A stretch of 64,000 bases of DNA from Nitzschia sp. DOCU1 (Eukaryota > Bacillariophyta > Bacillariophyceae > Bacillariales > Bacillariaceae), in contig OX595992.1 of the NCBI GenBank assembly GCA_951394045.1, positions 496,001 to 560,000 of the forward strand. Direction: 5' to 3'. Of this stretch, positions 9,875 through 19,638 are shown piece by piece (position 1 is the first letter of the stretch; each line of letters opens with the position of its first letter). Below the pieces are notes generated by a model. It saw nothing but the letters and a program-made list of their open reading frames with translations, was not told the DNA's origin and ran no database searches. The translations under genes were made by a program, and so were the position numbers.

Positions 9875-12800
9875 CTCAGAATCCACACGACACTCAAACC
9901 AGGCCACGCTCCCTCCGTCGCATCAGATATCATCCCACTCCCTCTCTCCCACCTCCCACTCCCCGCACGATCCTACGCAACCGTCAACGCTCTCCTGCCC
10001 TCCTAACCGTCAACGCTCTCCTGCCCTCCTACGTTACGAAAACCTTAAATCTAATCATCCTTACGGCCACGATCTTGATGAACTACTGTCGATGGACGAC
10101 GAAGGCAAGGACCTTATGGCTGAGGGCCTGGATCGCTGGAAATCACAAGCGATTCGCATTTATTTCCAAAACGTCAATGGCATACGCCTCGGTGATGACG
10201 GTGTGGATATCGGTGATTTGTTCTGCCACATGAGTGAAATTCGAGCCGACGCATTTGCCTTTGCTGAAACGAAGTTGAACACACTCCATCGGTCTACCAA
10301 GGAATTGTTCTATCGATACAAACGGTCCACCTGGGACCATTGCAAGATCCAATTCGGAGAATCCGAAATCCCATTTCACGGTCCTGACAAGCCAGGCGGA
10401 TTACTCTTAGGCGTTACAGATTGCCTCGTTGGCCGTGTCCGTTCACAGTTTAGCGATCCATATGGCCGCTGGTGCAGTATCAGTCTCCTTGGTCGTGACA
10501 ACAGAGAAGTACATCTCATTGTGGCCTATCAAGTTGTTCAGGAATCTGGTGATCATGGTGATACGACATATTATGAGCAACAACGTTCCTTACTCCGACA
10601 GGCCGGATACCGCGATCCTAATCCCCGTGCAATCTTTATTCAGGATCTCTCTGCCTATGTTGAGCGCCTGCGTCAACAAGGCCATGACATAATTCTTATG
10701 GGAGATTTCAATGAAGAAACCGGCGAGAATACCCAAGGCCTACAACGTATTTTGGACGCAGGCCATCTATCGGATTGTCACCTTTACCTTCACGGTCTGC
10801 AGGGCAAGACGCCTACATACTCTCGCGGTGTCAAGCGAGTTGATTATATTTTTGCGTCAGAACGCCTCCTTCCCCATCTAAAAGCCGGTGGCATTGAACC
10901 TTTCAATCATCGGATCTTCTCCGACCACCGCGGCCTCTTTGTTGATCTCCGGCTGCCTGGCATTTTTGATCGCGCCCCGGTTCCCATCGCCAATCCATCA
11001 CAACGGCATGTTCGTACCGATGTTCCACCTATCCTCATAAAGTACGTATTTGCTCTCGACGAATACTGCCAGCTCCATCGAGTATATGAACGTGCAAAAA
11101 GATTGTTGAACGATGATGATGTTGATCCCGAACTCGCTGAAACCGTTGAGAAAGACTTACTCCGAGGCATGCTACAAGCGGAACTTAAATGTCGGAATTA
11201 CCAGCGCCTCCCGTGGACATTAGAAGTACACACCGCCATGACAAAACTTCACATTCTTAAACGCCATCTGTCACAGCTGCGCACTGGGTGGGATATGTCT
11301 TCCCAAATCCACCGTCGTCAAGCCAAACTTCAAAAACCGATTGAGCTCCCAGAGACCTATGAAGATACTGTTAAGGCTATCCGTCGAGTACGTCAGGAAT
11401 GTCGGCAGGCGGCTCGTCAAGCGAAAGACAAGAAGGATGCGTACCACCAACTTCGTATCGAGGCCTTGAAAAAGGAGTTTCCCGACAAAGATCCAGCCAA
11501 GCTGGAAGCACAATACCTCAAGGCACAGGAAATGAAGAATATGTACCAGCGCATCCCGTCTGTGAAAACCCGTCAATCCAGCGGCATCACCGTTCTTAAG
11601 GTCCCTCGCGATCCTTCTGCTGACCCCAAAACTGTCCCACGAGATGATCCCTCTCTTTGGCGCCTCGTCCAAGATCCCTCGGATATAGAAGACACTTTAC
11701 TGCGGCGGAATTATGCTCATTTCGGACAGGCACACGGCACGCCTCTGGCTGACCCGAGTGTGGCCGACGCACTGAGTTGGAGCGCCACGTCAGACACCGC
11801 AGAGTCAATTCTTGACGGTGAATTCGATGTATCTTTGTTAACGTCGGATATCCATGCACAACGGATCCTTCGGGCCTGCCAACGCCGTGTCCCTGAACGG
11901 CAACATCGATTAACCCGAGAAGAAATGATTAAAAAATTCAAACTATGGGACGAACGCACCACGACATCCCCCTCTGGCCGTCATCTGAGTCACTACCATG
12001 CTCTATTTCGACCGTCAGGACTCGATCCGATCACTGATCCAATTCAATTTGAGCGGTTCATGAATGCGCGACGTGAACTTTGGGATGCACACTTTGCAAC
12101 GTTGAGTTTTGCTGAAAAACGAGGCTACTGCTTTGATTTATGGAAGAGAGTGGTGACTGCTATGATCGAGAAAGAACCGGGGCAACCTTACCTTCATCGT
12201 CTTCGTGTTATTCATCTCTACGAAGCCACGCTCAATGCTTTCTTTGGGATAAAATTTCGCGATCTCCTACACTACGCTGAAGAGCACGACCTCCTGAATG
12301 CTGGTTGCTACGGATCGCGGCCCGGCCGCCAAGCACTTGACCCAGTCTTTATCGAGATCCTGCAGTATGATTATGTGTTTGCGACTCGGTGGCCTCATCT
12401 CAAATTCAATAATGACGCAACCTCATGTTACGATCGGATGCTCGCTTACATCACTACCCTCATCGCTCGATCCTTTGGTTTGCAGGCAACGGTGGCACAA
12501 GTACAAGGCGATTTTCTCGAATTTGCGAAATACTTCATTAAAACTACCCTTGGAGTTTCGGAATCTTCATATTCTCATTCCAGGGATAATCCAGTCTTCG
12601 GTAATGGACAAGGCAGCACGTCTTCTCCCCCTGCCTGGGGATTCACCAGTTCGGTACTTTTTGACGTGTACGATCAATACTGTCACGGTGCTCATTACTC
12701 CACGGTGGACTCGGGCAAACAGTTGAAACTTGGTATGGTGGGATTTGTTGATGATAACAACAACTCGGCGTCAGGTACTCGGGATACGACATTGGATGAG

Positions 12801-15800
12801 TTAATTGGGAATGCAACCCATGACGCACAACTTTGGCGAGACCTGCTTTACGCAAGCGGGGGCGACCTCGAATTATCCAAATGCTACTATCATCTTCTCT
12901 GGATAAATTTCTCGTCGAAAGGCGCACCGGTTCTTCGCCCTGGCACTTTCGGCCCACCACTCGAAGTCCATGACTCCTCCGGTGTTCGGACACAGATAAA
13001 ACAGCTCTCGTTTGGCACAGCACATAAGATTCTGGGTAGCTTTCAAGCGCCGGTATCCTCACAGAAGTCACAATATCTGGACTTACTGTCCAAGGCCAAG
13101 AAATATGCACGCACCCTGGCGTCTAGTTTTGTCCGATACAGTGAAGCCTGGACGTTCTACTACAACTTCTTCATCCCAAGCATCAGTTATCCTTTGGCTG
13201 TGGCACATCTATCCGAATCGCAGTTGGACGACATCCAGCGATCCATGGTCTCCGTGACCCTCCAAAAGATGAACTACGTTAGCACCTTCCCTCGCGCCGT
13301 GGTGTTTGGACCCAGTCGCTTTGGCGGCATGTTCTTTCCTGATCTTCGTGTTGAACAGGGCGTTTTGCAGGTAAAAATTCTACTTCGCAATCTTCGACTT
13401 TTTGCAAGCCAGGCTGGTGATCTTGCGATTATCACGTTGGAAAATCTGCAGTATACGGCAGGTGTTGGCCGACCTTTGCTGCAGGACACATCGTACGATA
13501 TTCCGTACCTGGACGGCTTGTGGATTAAATCTCTCCGAAGCTTTCTATCCCGAATTGACGGGTCCATTACCATTGCCAACTTTCGCGTTCAACCGTTACA
13601 GCGGGAACGCGATGTATATCTGATGGATTTTGCCCTCGAAATCCAGTTCTTTACCGATGCTGAGCTATGTGTTATCAATGCATGTCGACTGTATCTTGAG
13701 GTACTTACTCTCTCTGATATTGCTACTGTGGATGGCAAATTTATTCAACCTGAAGTCTACCGGGGGATCCCCGGCATTGATCACTGTCGCTCCCGTCTTC
13801 TGGAGCCTCGACAGGATCGTCCTACCGATCCCCATTGGGCGAAATGGCGCAAGCTTCTACGCATCTTGGCGGACTCCCAAGGCAAGCTCCACCTCCCCCT
13901 GGGGCGGTGGTTGCACTCAAATGGTTCTCTACGTCGCGCGTGGCCAGTCCTCTACTCCCCGGCCAACCAGTCCCTTGTTACCTTCGCGGATGGGAAATAT
14001 CATCATCATACCGTCGTCCGCCCATCGGTTTTTCATGTAGAGCCCAGTTTTTCATCCGAGTCATGTCCCGACGGTATCCCAGTCCCACACTCCGCCATCC
14101 GTGATGGACTGCAGATTCCTGCTACCTTCCTCGGTCTTACTCCCTCCTCCGTTGTTGCTGAGGCTTCCACTTTTCAAGAGTATATCGATCAACAGGAGCA
14201 TCATATTTCTTCCCTTCTACAACACTGGGAAATCGTGGACGGCGAGATTTATTCCTTTGTTTCCTCTATCACTGACTTATCTGATATTATGCTGGTCACT
14301 GATGGTGGAGCAACCGATGAATATGGCGGCTACGGATGGGTTATTGCCAGGATCTCCTCCAAAGCCCGTTTAGCACGTGGTAAAGGTCTCACCTTCGGCC
14401 ATGATCCAAAATCTTATCGCGCTGAAAACTATGGCACCAAGGCCGCGAATCTGTTCCTCCAGTTGGGTTTCAAGTTCGTGGGGAAGCCGCTACCTTCTGG
14501 CTCCCTTCAGTTTTGCTGCGACAATCAAGGCCTCATCAAGAAGCAACTATACGTTCGCTCTTATCGCCTGGCGTTACAACGCGTCGTCCTCGATTCCGAG
14601 TGGGATTTGGTGGTCGCTAATCATCATCTATTCCAAGCTTATCCCGATCCTCCTTCGATCCAGCACGTCAAAGGTCACCAAGACAACAAGGGAGTACGAG
14701 TGTCATCCCTACCATTGGAGGTTCAGCTGAATATCGAGGCCGACCAGCTTAGCACTGAGGCAATGGAATCCTTCGGCACGCCTTTCCTCGAAGTCCCATT
14801 TGATCCACTCACGCGAGCGCAACTCACCATTGCCGGACGTACTGTTACCCGACGTATTGAAACCACCCTCCGCACCGCTGCCAGTCTGCCTCCGCTGGTG
14901 CAATATTATCGCGAACGACTCGGTTGGCCCGAAGGTTTCCTGGATTACGTTGATTGGGACTCGTTCAGTCAAGCATCCAAGCGGCATCAGCAGAAGCGGA
15001 AATTCCTCACGAAGTTATCATTCAGCCAGTTGCCCACAGGTGGCCGCCTCCATAAGCGGGATACCAAGTATGATCATCGTTGCCCAAGCTGCCTTGCTGA
15101 CAATGAAACTGATGACCACCTCTTCCAGTGCCCTCATAATACTCGCTCTCAATGGCGCAAGGACCTGATTCTATTTGTTGTTCACAAATTTGATTCCATT
15201 CTGGACCCCGATCTTCTACGTCTCCTCCGCTCTGGCATGCAACTCTACTTCCATCCATCCGGGGACGGTATTTCTTATGACGATTATCCTCCCTCATTCC
15301 GTCGAACCATTCGTTACCAAAACATCCTAGGCTGGGATCAAATTTTTCGGGGCAAGTTTGCATACACCTGGAGGGAACTCCAACACGACTACTGGCGTCG
15401 GATCGGTCATTCTCCCACATCCTCCGAGGCGTCCTGGTTGACGACTTTGATCAGTATTCTTTTTGAAAAGAGCCACGAACTCTGGCTTCGTCGTAACGAA
15501 GACCGACACGGACATGATAGAGCCACTTCATATCAAGCTGAGAAAGCACAAGTCGAACGCGAATTGCGTCGTCTGTACAATTTGAAGGACAAAGTACAAG
15601 TGGAAGATCGCGACCGTTTTTATGATACGGTGGATGATCACCTGAGACTTCCTCTGCGCTCCATTCAAAATTGGATTCACATCAACCGTCCACTCATCAA
15701 GTATAGCATCAACGAAGCACGCCTCGAAGCCATCCGCCACACACCCTCGATTGCGATGATATTCCCCAAGGTTCCGACCCCGCCAGCATTTCGGAAGTCT

Positions 15801-16019
15801 CGCACTGCGCGCCGAAACAGCATCCGCACCCGTATACCCAATCCACTCAAATCCACACGGCCTACACACATCACCTCTTATCTTCGCGCTCTCCCACCAT
15901 TCGGACCACATCGTCCCACTCCGGTCTACCGATCTCGGAAGCAACCCACCTCATCACAACCTTTCTCCCGGATGTCACAACGCAAGCTGTCTGAGTTCTG
16001 GCCGGATCATCCCGGCTAG
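9798..16019 (+). CDS. LINE ORF2 polyprotein: endonuclease, reverse transcriptase, RNase H
   Basis: Long frame of 2073 codons counted from ATG 9798. APE-type endonuclease: QNVNGI, a catalytic-Glu segment 'FAETKL', GDFNE and SDHRG (about 10150-10950). Reverse transcriptase: 'GSRPGRQALDP', 'NNDATSCYDRM' (motif A Asp), 'GNGQGSTSSP' and 'GFVDDNN' (catalytic VDD box) between about 12190 and 12770. RNase H: TDGGATDEYGGYGW, RAENYG, CDNQGL, HVKGHQD (about 14295-14690). A C-x2-C...H-x4-C motif lies near 15080-15135. All key catalytic residues are visible, so the enzymes may be functional. The N-terminus is disturbed: a 26-bp tandem duplication (9980-10031) puts the coding frame out of phase with the ATG at 9871. 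As it stands the open frame extends into ORF1 to ATG 9798 by chance, and the first in-frame ATG after ORF1 is at 10092, before the endonuclease. Confidence 0.85.
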   Translation: MCTPRSLLRILLWMKPRWYPTILKNDSESTRHSNQATLPPSHQISSHSLSPTSHSPHDPTQPSTLSCPPNRQRSPALLRYENLKSNHPYGHDLDELLSMDDEGKDLMAEGLDRWKSQAIRIYFQNVNGIRLGDDGVDIGDLFCHMSEIRADAFAFAETKLNTLHRSTKELFYRYKRSTWDHCKIQFGESEIPFHGPDKPGGLLLGVTDCLVGRVRSQFSDPYGRWCSISLLGRDNREVHLIVAYQVVQESGDHGDTTYYEQQRSLLRQAGYRDPNPRAIFIQDLSAYVERLRQQGHDIILMGDFNEETGENTQGLQRILDAGHLSDCHLYLHGLQGKTPTYSRGVKRVDYIFASERLLPHLKAGGIEPFNHRIFSDHRGLFVDLRLPGIFDRAPVPIANPSQRHVRTDVPPILIKYVFALDEYCQLHRVYERAKRLLNDDDVDPELAETVEKDLLRGMLQAELKCRNYQRLPWTLEVHTAMTKLHILKRHLSQLRTGWDMSSQIHRRQAKLQKPIELPETYEDTVKAIRRVRQECRQAARQAKDKKDAYHQLRIEALKKEFPDKDPAKLEAQYLKAQEMKNMYQRIPSVKTRQSSGITVLKVPRDPSADPKTVPRDDPSLWRLVQDPSDIEDTLLRRNYAHFGQAHGTPLADPSVADALSWSATSDTAESILDGEFDVSLLTSDIHAQRILRACQRRVPERQHRLTREEMIKKFKLWDERTTTSPSGRHLSHYHALFRPSGLDPITDPIQFERFMNARRELWDAHFATLSFAEKRGYCFDLWKRVVTAMIEKEPGQPYLHRLRVIHLYEATLNAFFGIKFRDLLHYAEEHDLLNAGCYGSRPGRQALDPVFIEILQYDYVFATRWPHLKFNNDATSCYDRMLAYITTLIARSFGLQATVAQVQGDFLEFAKYFIKTTLGVSESSYSHSRDNPVFGNGQGSTSSPPAWGFTSSVLFDVYDQYCHGAHYSTVDSGKQLKLGMVGFVDDNNNSASGTRDTTLDELIGNATHDAQLWRDLLYASGGDLELSKCYYHLLWINFSSKGAPVLRPGTFGPPLEVHDSSGVRTQIKQLSFGTAHKILGSFQAPVSSQKSQYLDLLSKAKKYARTLASSFVRYSEAWTFYYNFFIPSISYPLAVAHLSESQLDDIQRSMVSVTLQKMNYVSTFPRAVVFGPSRFGGMFFPDLRVEQGVLQVKILLRNLRLFASQAGDLAIITLENLQYTAGVGRPLLQDTSYDIPYLDGLWIKSLRSFLSRIDGSITIANFRVQPLQRERDVYLMDFALEIQFFTDAELCVINACRLYLEVLTLSDIATVDGKFIQPEVYRGIPGIDHCRSRLLEPRQDRPTDPHWAKWRKLLRILADSQGKLHLPLGRWLHSNGSLRRAWPVLYSPANQSLVTFADGKYHHHTVVRPSVFHVEPSFSSESCPDGIPVPHSAIRDGLQIPATFLGLTPSSVVAEASTFQEYIDQQEHHISSLLQHWEIVDGEIYSFVSSITDLSDIMLVTDGGATDEYGGYGWVIARISSKARLARGKGLTFGHDPKSYRAENYGTKAANLFLQLGFKFVGKPLPSGSLQFCCDNQGLIKKQLYVRSYRLALQRVVLDSEWDLVVANHHLFQAYPDPPSIQHVKGHQDNKGVRVSSLPLEVQLNIEADQLSTEAMESFGTPFLEVPFDPLTRAQLTIAGRTVTRRIETTLRTAASLPPLVQYYRERLGWPEGFLDYVDWDSFSQASKRHQQKRKFLTKLSFSQLPTGGRLHKRDTKYDHRCPSCLADNETDDHLFQCPHNTRSQWRKDLILFVVHKFDSILDPDLLRLLRSGMQLYFHPSGDGISYDDYPPSFRRTIRYQNILGWDQIFRGKFAYTWRELQHDYWRRIGHSPTSSEASWLTTLISILFEKSHELWLRRNEDRHGHDRATSYQAEKAQVERELRRLYNLKDKVQVEDRDRFYDTVDDHLRLPLRSIQNWIHINRPLIKYSINEARLEAIRHTPSIAMIFPKVPTPPAFRKSRTARRNSIRTRIPNPLKSTRPTHITSYLRALPPFGPHRPTPVYRSRKQPTSSQPFSRMSQRKLSEFWPDHPG
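9980..10031 (+). repeat. 26-bp tandem duplication at LINE ORF1/ORF2 junction
   Basis: Two perfect head-to-tail copies, 9980-10005 and 10006-10031, each beginning ACCGTCAACGCTCTCC and ending CCCTCCTA. Because 26 is not a multiple of 3, the second copy shifts the reading frame: both the ATG-9871 frame and the ORF2 frame translate part of it as NRQRSPALL. Deleting one copy joins ATG 9871 to ORF2. Confidence 0.9.
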
Positions 16020-16140
16020 TACACCTCATTTTCCTACTTTGGGTCGCCCCTGGCCGCCCGAGTGAGTCTACTACTGTTCTTACCAGTTATGGTGAGGGAG
16101 TACGGTGATAGCTATAAAATAAGAAATTTGTTTGTTTGTT

Positions 16141-16158
16141 TGCCACGCGGAGGCTCCA
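16141..16158. repeat. Target-site duplication, right copy
   Basis: Identical to 7973-7990. It marks the 3' boundary of the LINE directly after the TTTG run. Confidence 0.9.
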
Positions 16159-17083
16159 AATCGAACCCAAGATCGAGCAATTGTTGGTAGTGTTGTTCCG
16201 TGTACATGCTCTTCCCGTCCTTTTTGAAACGTTTGTAGTGGACTCGACGAATGGAACATATCCATTTGGAGAGCGAATGGAATTTCTTCACTTCTAGCGT
16301 CGGCTGATCCGGCGGCGGCTTGATTTTGTCATAACTAGATGGCACCTCCAAAGTGCCATAGATTTGTCGATACTCTTTCAAAAGCTGAATCTTTGCTTGG
16401 AATCCGTGGTCGATGCGGTCGAAAATAGGCGCATTGGGGACTCCTACCAGACCAATATCCTTGAGAACGTGGACTTGGGCGTCTATAATGGGAGCTTCCT
16501 GCGCGCTCCCTTCTTTGGATAACAAGTCTGGAATTGTAGTGGGCCCACCCTTGTGCTTTTGCTCCAACCAATTTTCGTATTCTCTTTGCTTTTGACGACA
16601 CCAAGACAAGGACGTCGAAAAGTTGGTTTGGGCCTCCTTTAAAATTGCATCCAGGGATACTCCCGACGGTTCTTGCTGCGCTTCCCCTGAAGTTTCCTCG
16701 ACTGTAGCACCCGTTTGCACAGCAGGCCGCTCAACCTCCATTTGATTGTGCTCTTGTTCGTCGCCAGTAGCGCCATCTTCTGTAGCCTCTTCCGCACTGC
16801 CAGATGTTGCTGGAGTCGTCTTGACAAGGTGTTCCAAGGACAACAAGTCAACATGACCAAACATTTTCTTGATCTCGCGCAACATGACTTCCATTCTCTT
16901 GTCTTTCTTGCTAGTCCAGGGTAACATTGCGGCTAATGCTGCTGGTGGGACTGTAGACTTTGAAGATCTCTCTCCCCCCCTGGCAGCTGGTGGAGACCCG
17001 TCCGCAGTCATAGCCGGTGTCTGGGGAATCATCCAAACATAGGGTGATGTCATCGGTACCATCATGGGGAAAGCCATTATCGG

Positions 17084-17122
17084 CTGTTGTTGTTGTTGTT
17101 GTTGTTGCTGCTGCTGCTGCTG
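17084..17122 (-). repeat. CAG/CAA poly-glutamine tract
   Basis: 39 bases of CTG/TTG triplets on the plus strand, giving 13 consecutive glutamines in the truncated HA protein 1. Confidence 0.9.
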
Positions 17123-17824
17123 AGGAATGTCACTAGCCACTGGTTGTTCCGATGCCTTTGGTTTGCGAGGCCGACTTTGCCTCTTTTGCGTTTCCGCAGT
17201 GGTAGTCGCCCCCGGATGAGCTTGAGAATGCCCTTCTGACAATGATTCCGCCGTCATCACCACAGCAGCAGCCGGTGCCGTAGCTTCTGGATCACCCTCA
17301 GGCCGGCCTCGTTTCCTCTTTGCAGTTGTGGTAGTAGTTGAATCTACCACTGCTGGAGGCGGGTCCTTCCTTAAAAGCCACGTTTCTGCTTCTGAAAGCG
17401 ACGAAAAGCTCTGACAAATCGCCGTGGGGTCCATCCATAATAATTGCTGAATATCTTGTGCATTGAATAGAATTATGGGTCCCTTGTAGGCGATACTTTT
17501 GCGGACGGCATGATAAGGCAACTGCGGAGAAAAGGGTGGTCGGGGTGCAATGTCTACCGGCTGCTGATGCAATGGCCCCGTCTGACTTGCAGCGGTGGCA
17601 TGTGCTGGTAGGGGATCATGAATGGTAGGATGCATGGCAACCTGTGGCACTGCTGCGACGGCCGCAGGCAAAAGAGGAACTTCTTGCAGACCGGCCGCAT
17701 TGTTCGTTGAAGCACCGCCGTCGACGACTTGATCATTGTTGTTGGTGGCGCTAACGGTTTTGGCTTTCTTCTCTGCTGGTGATGATGTTGCTACTTTGCG
17801 TCTGGTCTTTTGAGGCCCCGCCAT

Positions 17825-18477
17825 GGTAAATGCTATCGCATGGTACGTTCAATCAGAATGAGTTGCCAGCGACAAAGCAGTCGTAACCATCATTGTGTTA
17901 TCCTGGGTCTCTATCTACCGATAGTACCGGTACTTCGACTTGTGCGGCGCCGATGGGTTTGGGGGGGGGGGGGATGACATCATCGTCAAAAAATGGGGTG
18001 GGGGATTTATTTGTAGTCTGGAATGCGGTCCAAGAAGTCGAACACTCTTTGAACGCACCAGGTTCTGGTCCAAGAAGTCGGTGCCAAACCTTGCTATTGC
18101 TAGAACCTGCCCCGATTGTACTGCCTTTTAGAACTTGACTCGTAGCACAAAGTTTATATCTCTAAAATGTATTCTATTCCTAGTACTCCGAGTTCTACTA
18201 TGTAGACTAAGTTACTGCAGACAGTCAGCGTAGAAGGAATCGTTCCCTCTTCTTCGACACGTAGGAATCAAACGTAATGATGCGGTGCTAGCTAAAACTA
18301 CCGAAGCACTGAGGCCAGGGAGCCTCGTGGAGTTTCTTACCATCAACTCAACCCCAGCATGACGCGGTCGTCCCGCTCGAAGCAAACTACCAAAGTCTGG
18401 AGCAGTCGACGGTTACAAGAAGATTGCTCGGACATGTTTACAAAGTTTCCACACTTCCAATATTGGGCCCCCCAAAC
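17825..18477. other. Intergenic region between HA genes 1 and 2
   Basis: Contains a run of 13 G (17961-17973) and a 14-base direct repeat GGTCCAAGAAGTCG near 18028 and 18068. It holds the upstream region of interrupted gene 1 and the 3' flank of gene 2. No gene was seen. Confidence 0.5.
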
Positions 18478-19638
18478 TTAGGTCCCTTCGTAATCATCGT
18501 CCACAGCAGAGTCTGATTCGTCATTATTCTGCTTGGATTTTCGAGGGGCACGGCACCGAAAGACAAAGCCGGCCTCTTCCAGTTTCTTGAGTCGGGAATC
18601 TGACAAGCTAGTCTTTTTGCCCATGGCGCGTTTCCGGTGCTCTTTACGCTGCTCCTTGACCCATTCCCCGAGACCTTCTAGAGCCTGTGGAACCATGGCC
18701 GATCCATTCGCTGCTTTCCAAGCAATAAATTCGTTGAGACGATCGTCAAAGGACTTGAGCGACTTTTTGGGAGGGCGAACATCTTTAGGAAACGGAAACT
18801 CCCATTCTCTTAGTTGCTTGACACGATGAGGGTACATTTCATGAGGGCCTTCCTTTAGGACCATTTTGATGTAGTGATTAATCTGAGTCTGTTGCCAGTC
18901 GGCGAGTTGGACGACTTTTGGATCTGGCGCATTGTTCAATAAGGGAACCGTGGGATGTTCCAGAGTAAAATCCCGCCAGTTTTGGGCCATGGCACGCCAG
19001 GAAGTGGGCGAGTCTTCAGGTCCGAGACGAACGCCCAATTCTAACAGTCTATAAAATCTCTCCTTACGATCATAATGACATCTGTCCTCGTTGACTTCCC
19101 CGTTGATATAACGATTGTACTCGCGACGTTGTGCGGTAATCCAAGAATGCAACTTGGGTTGTTTGTACTCTTTTCCAGTCACCAAGTTGGGATCGCCATC
19201 TCCCATGGTCGCCGCAAAGTTTTTGAGTTCTTGATAGTTTTCTTCCCAGATCTCGCTATTCTTTTCAATGAATCCTTGCAAATTGTTGGATCCTTCGTCT
19301 GCCAAAGGAATTGCCTGAGCGTTGCGCTTGCGTTTCTTCTTGTGGATATAATTATTGGCTTCTTCCATCGTGACGAAACGGCGATAGACAGCTGATTTGT
19401 CGTTGGAGAGAAGACGCCGAGCATCTTTTTCGTTCAAAAAGACGGCGGGGCCGTGCAATCCAGCACACTCACGGATCGCCCAGTGCAAACGCTTTTCTTT
19501 CTTCGTCTTTGGTTTACTGCTAGTAGGAGCGGCAGCGGGCGATCTCGACGGTGACGATCCAGCCACACAACAAGCTGCTGTTGCTGTTGCCGCCGCTTCT
19601 GCTGCTGTTCCTGCTACTTCTTGTGGCAGAGCAGACAT
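18478..19638 (-). CDS. Helicase-associated-domain protein, gene 2
   Basis: 386 aa, intronless; ATG at 19638 chosen because the frame upstream holds only a TTG. Residues 1-45 are Ala/Thr/Ser-rich. Residues about 50-102 carry the same viroplasmin-like module as gene 1 ('WAIRECAGLHGPAVFLNEKD...FVTMEEANNYI'), followed by a basic patch KKKRKRN. Three HA repeats follow: 'WEENYQELKNFAATMGDGDPN', 'WRAMAQNWRDFTLEHP' and 'FDDRLNEFIAWKAANGSAMVP', each ending in a Trp-x-x-x-Gln-Arg and Leu-Gly/Gly-Phe pattern. The C-terminus is acidic. No helicase motor or other enzyme is present, so the name is structural only. It sits head-to-tail with genes 1 and 3, which implies local duplication. Possible nuclear protein because of the basic patch. 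Confidence 0.8.
   Translation of the reverse strand: MSALPQEVAGTAAEAAATATAACCVAGSSPSRSPAAAPTSSKPKTKKEKRLHWAIRECAGLHGPAVFLNEKDARRLLSNDKSAVYRRFVTMEEANNYIHKKKRKRNAQAIPLADEGSNNLQGFIEKNSEIWEENYQELKNFAATMGDGDPNLVTGKEYKQPKLHSWITAQRREYNRYINGEVNEDRCHYDRKERFYRLLELGVRLGPEDSPTSWRAMAQNWRDFTLEHPTVPLLNNAPDPKVVQLADWQQTQINHYIKMVLKEGPHEMYPHRVKQLREWEFPFPKDVRPPKKSLKSFDDRLNEFIAWKAANGSAMVPQALEGLGEWVKEQRKEHRKRAMGKKTSLSDSRLKKLEEAGFVFRCRAPRKSKQNNDESDSAVDDDYEGT

Larger units (their letters stand above)
7991..16140 (+). mobile_element. Non-LTR retrotransposon (LINE) with APE endonuclease, RT and RNase H
   Basis: An 8150-bp element bounded by perfect 18-bp target-site duplications, with no terminal repeats of its own, which indicates target-primed reverse transcription. 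Layout: 84-bp 5' leader, ORF1 (8075-9874), ORF2 (to 16019), and about 120 bp of 3' UTR ending in an ATTTGTTTGTTTGTT run in place of a poly(A) tail. It lies in the opposite orientation to the gene it interrupts. Long open frames and undiverged TSDs point to a recent insertion. The enzyme set (endonuclease, RT, RNase H, Cys/His motif) is that of I-group-like LINEs. The clade cannot be assigned without a phylogeny. Confidence 0.9.
16112..17824 (-). pseudogene. Helicase-associated-domain gene 1, 5' part (split by LINE)
   Basis: The host frame starts at ATG 17824 and is true gene sequence down to 16141. It then reads about nine residues into the LINE 3' end (KQTNKFLIL) and stops at 16112, predicting a truncated 570-aa product. 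Parts: basic Ser/Thr N-terminus; a 50-residue module near residues 103-150 ('YHAVRKS...GPIILFNAQD...FSSLSEAETWL') also found in genes 2 and 3, resembling the viroplasmin/RNase H1 N-terminal fold; a long low-complexity region with 13 Gln (17084-17122); and one HA repeat near the C-terminus ending 'LLDLGFDLEPPRG', the point of insertion. HA domains are accessory nucleic-acid-binding-like modules greatly expanded in diatoms; their function is unknown. The remaining three repeats are at 7032-7972. Confidence 0.8.

Noticed and set aside
9871..10233. Separate 120-aa gene starting at the ATGA of LINE ORF1
   Set aside because: It is the original start of ORF2 thrown out of frame by the 26-bp duplication; after the repeat it only shadows the endonuclease frame.
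12298..15168. Several 90-155-aa frames within the LINE
   Set aside because: Alternate-frame shadows of ORF2, whose RT and RNase H motifs define the true frame.
17961..17973. G13 run as a G-quadruplex or regulatory element
   Set aside because: A single homopolymer, as prone to sequencing error as to function; no second G tract arrangement supports a specific role.
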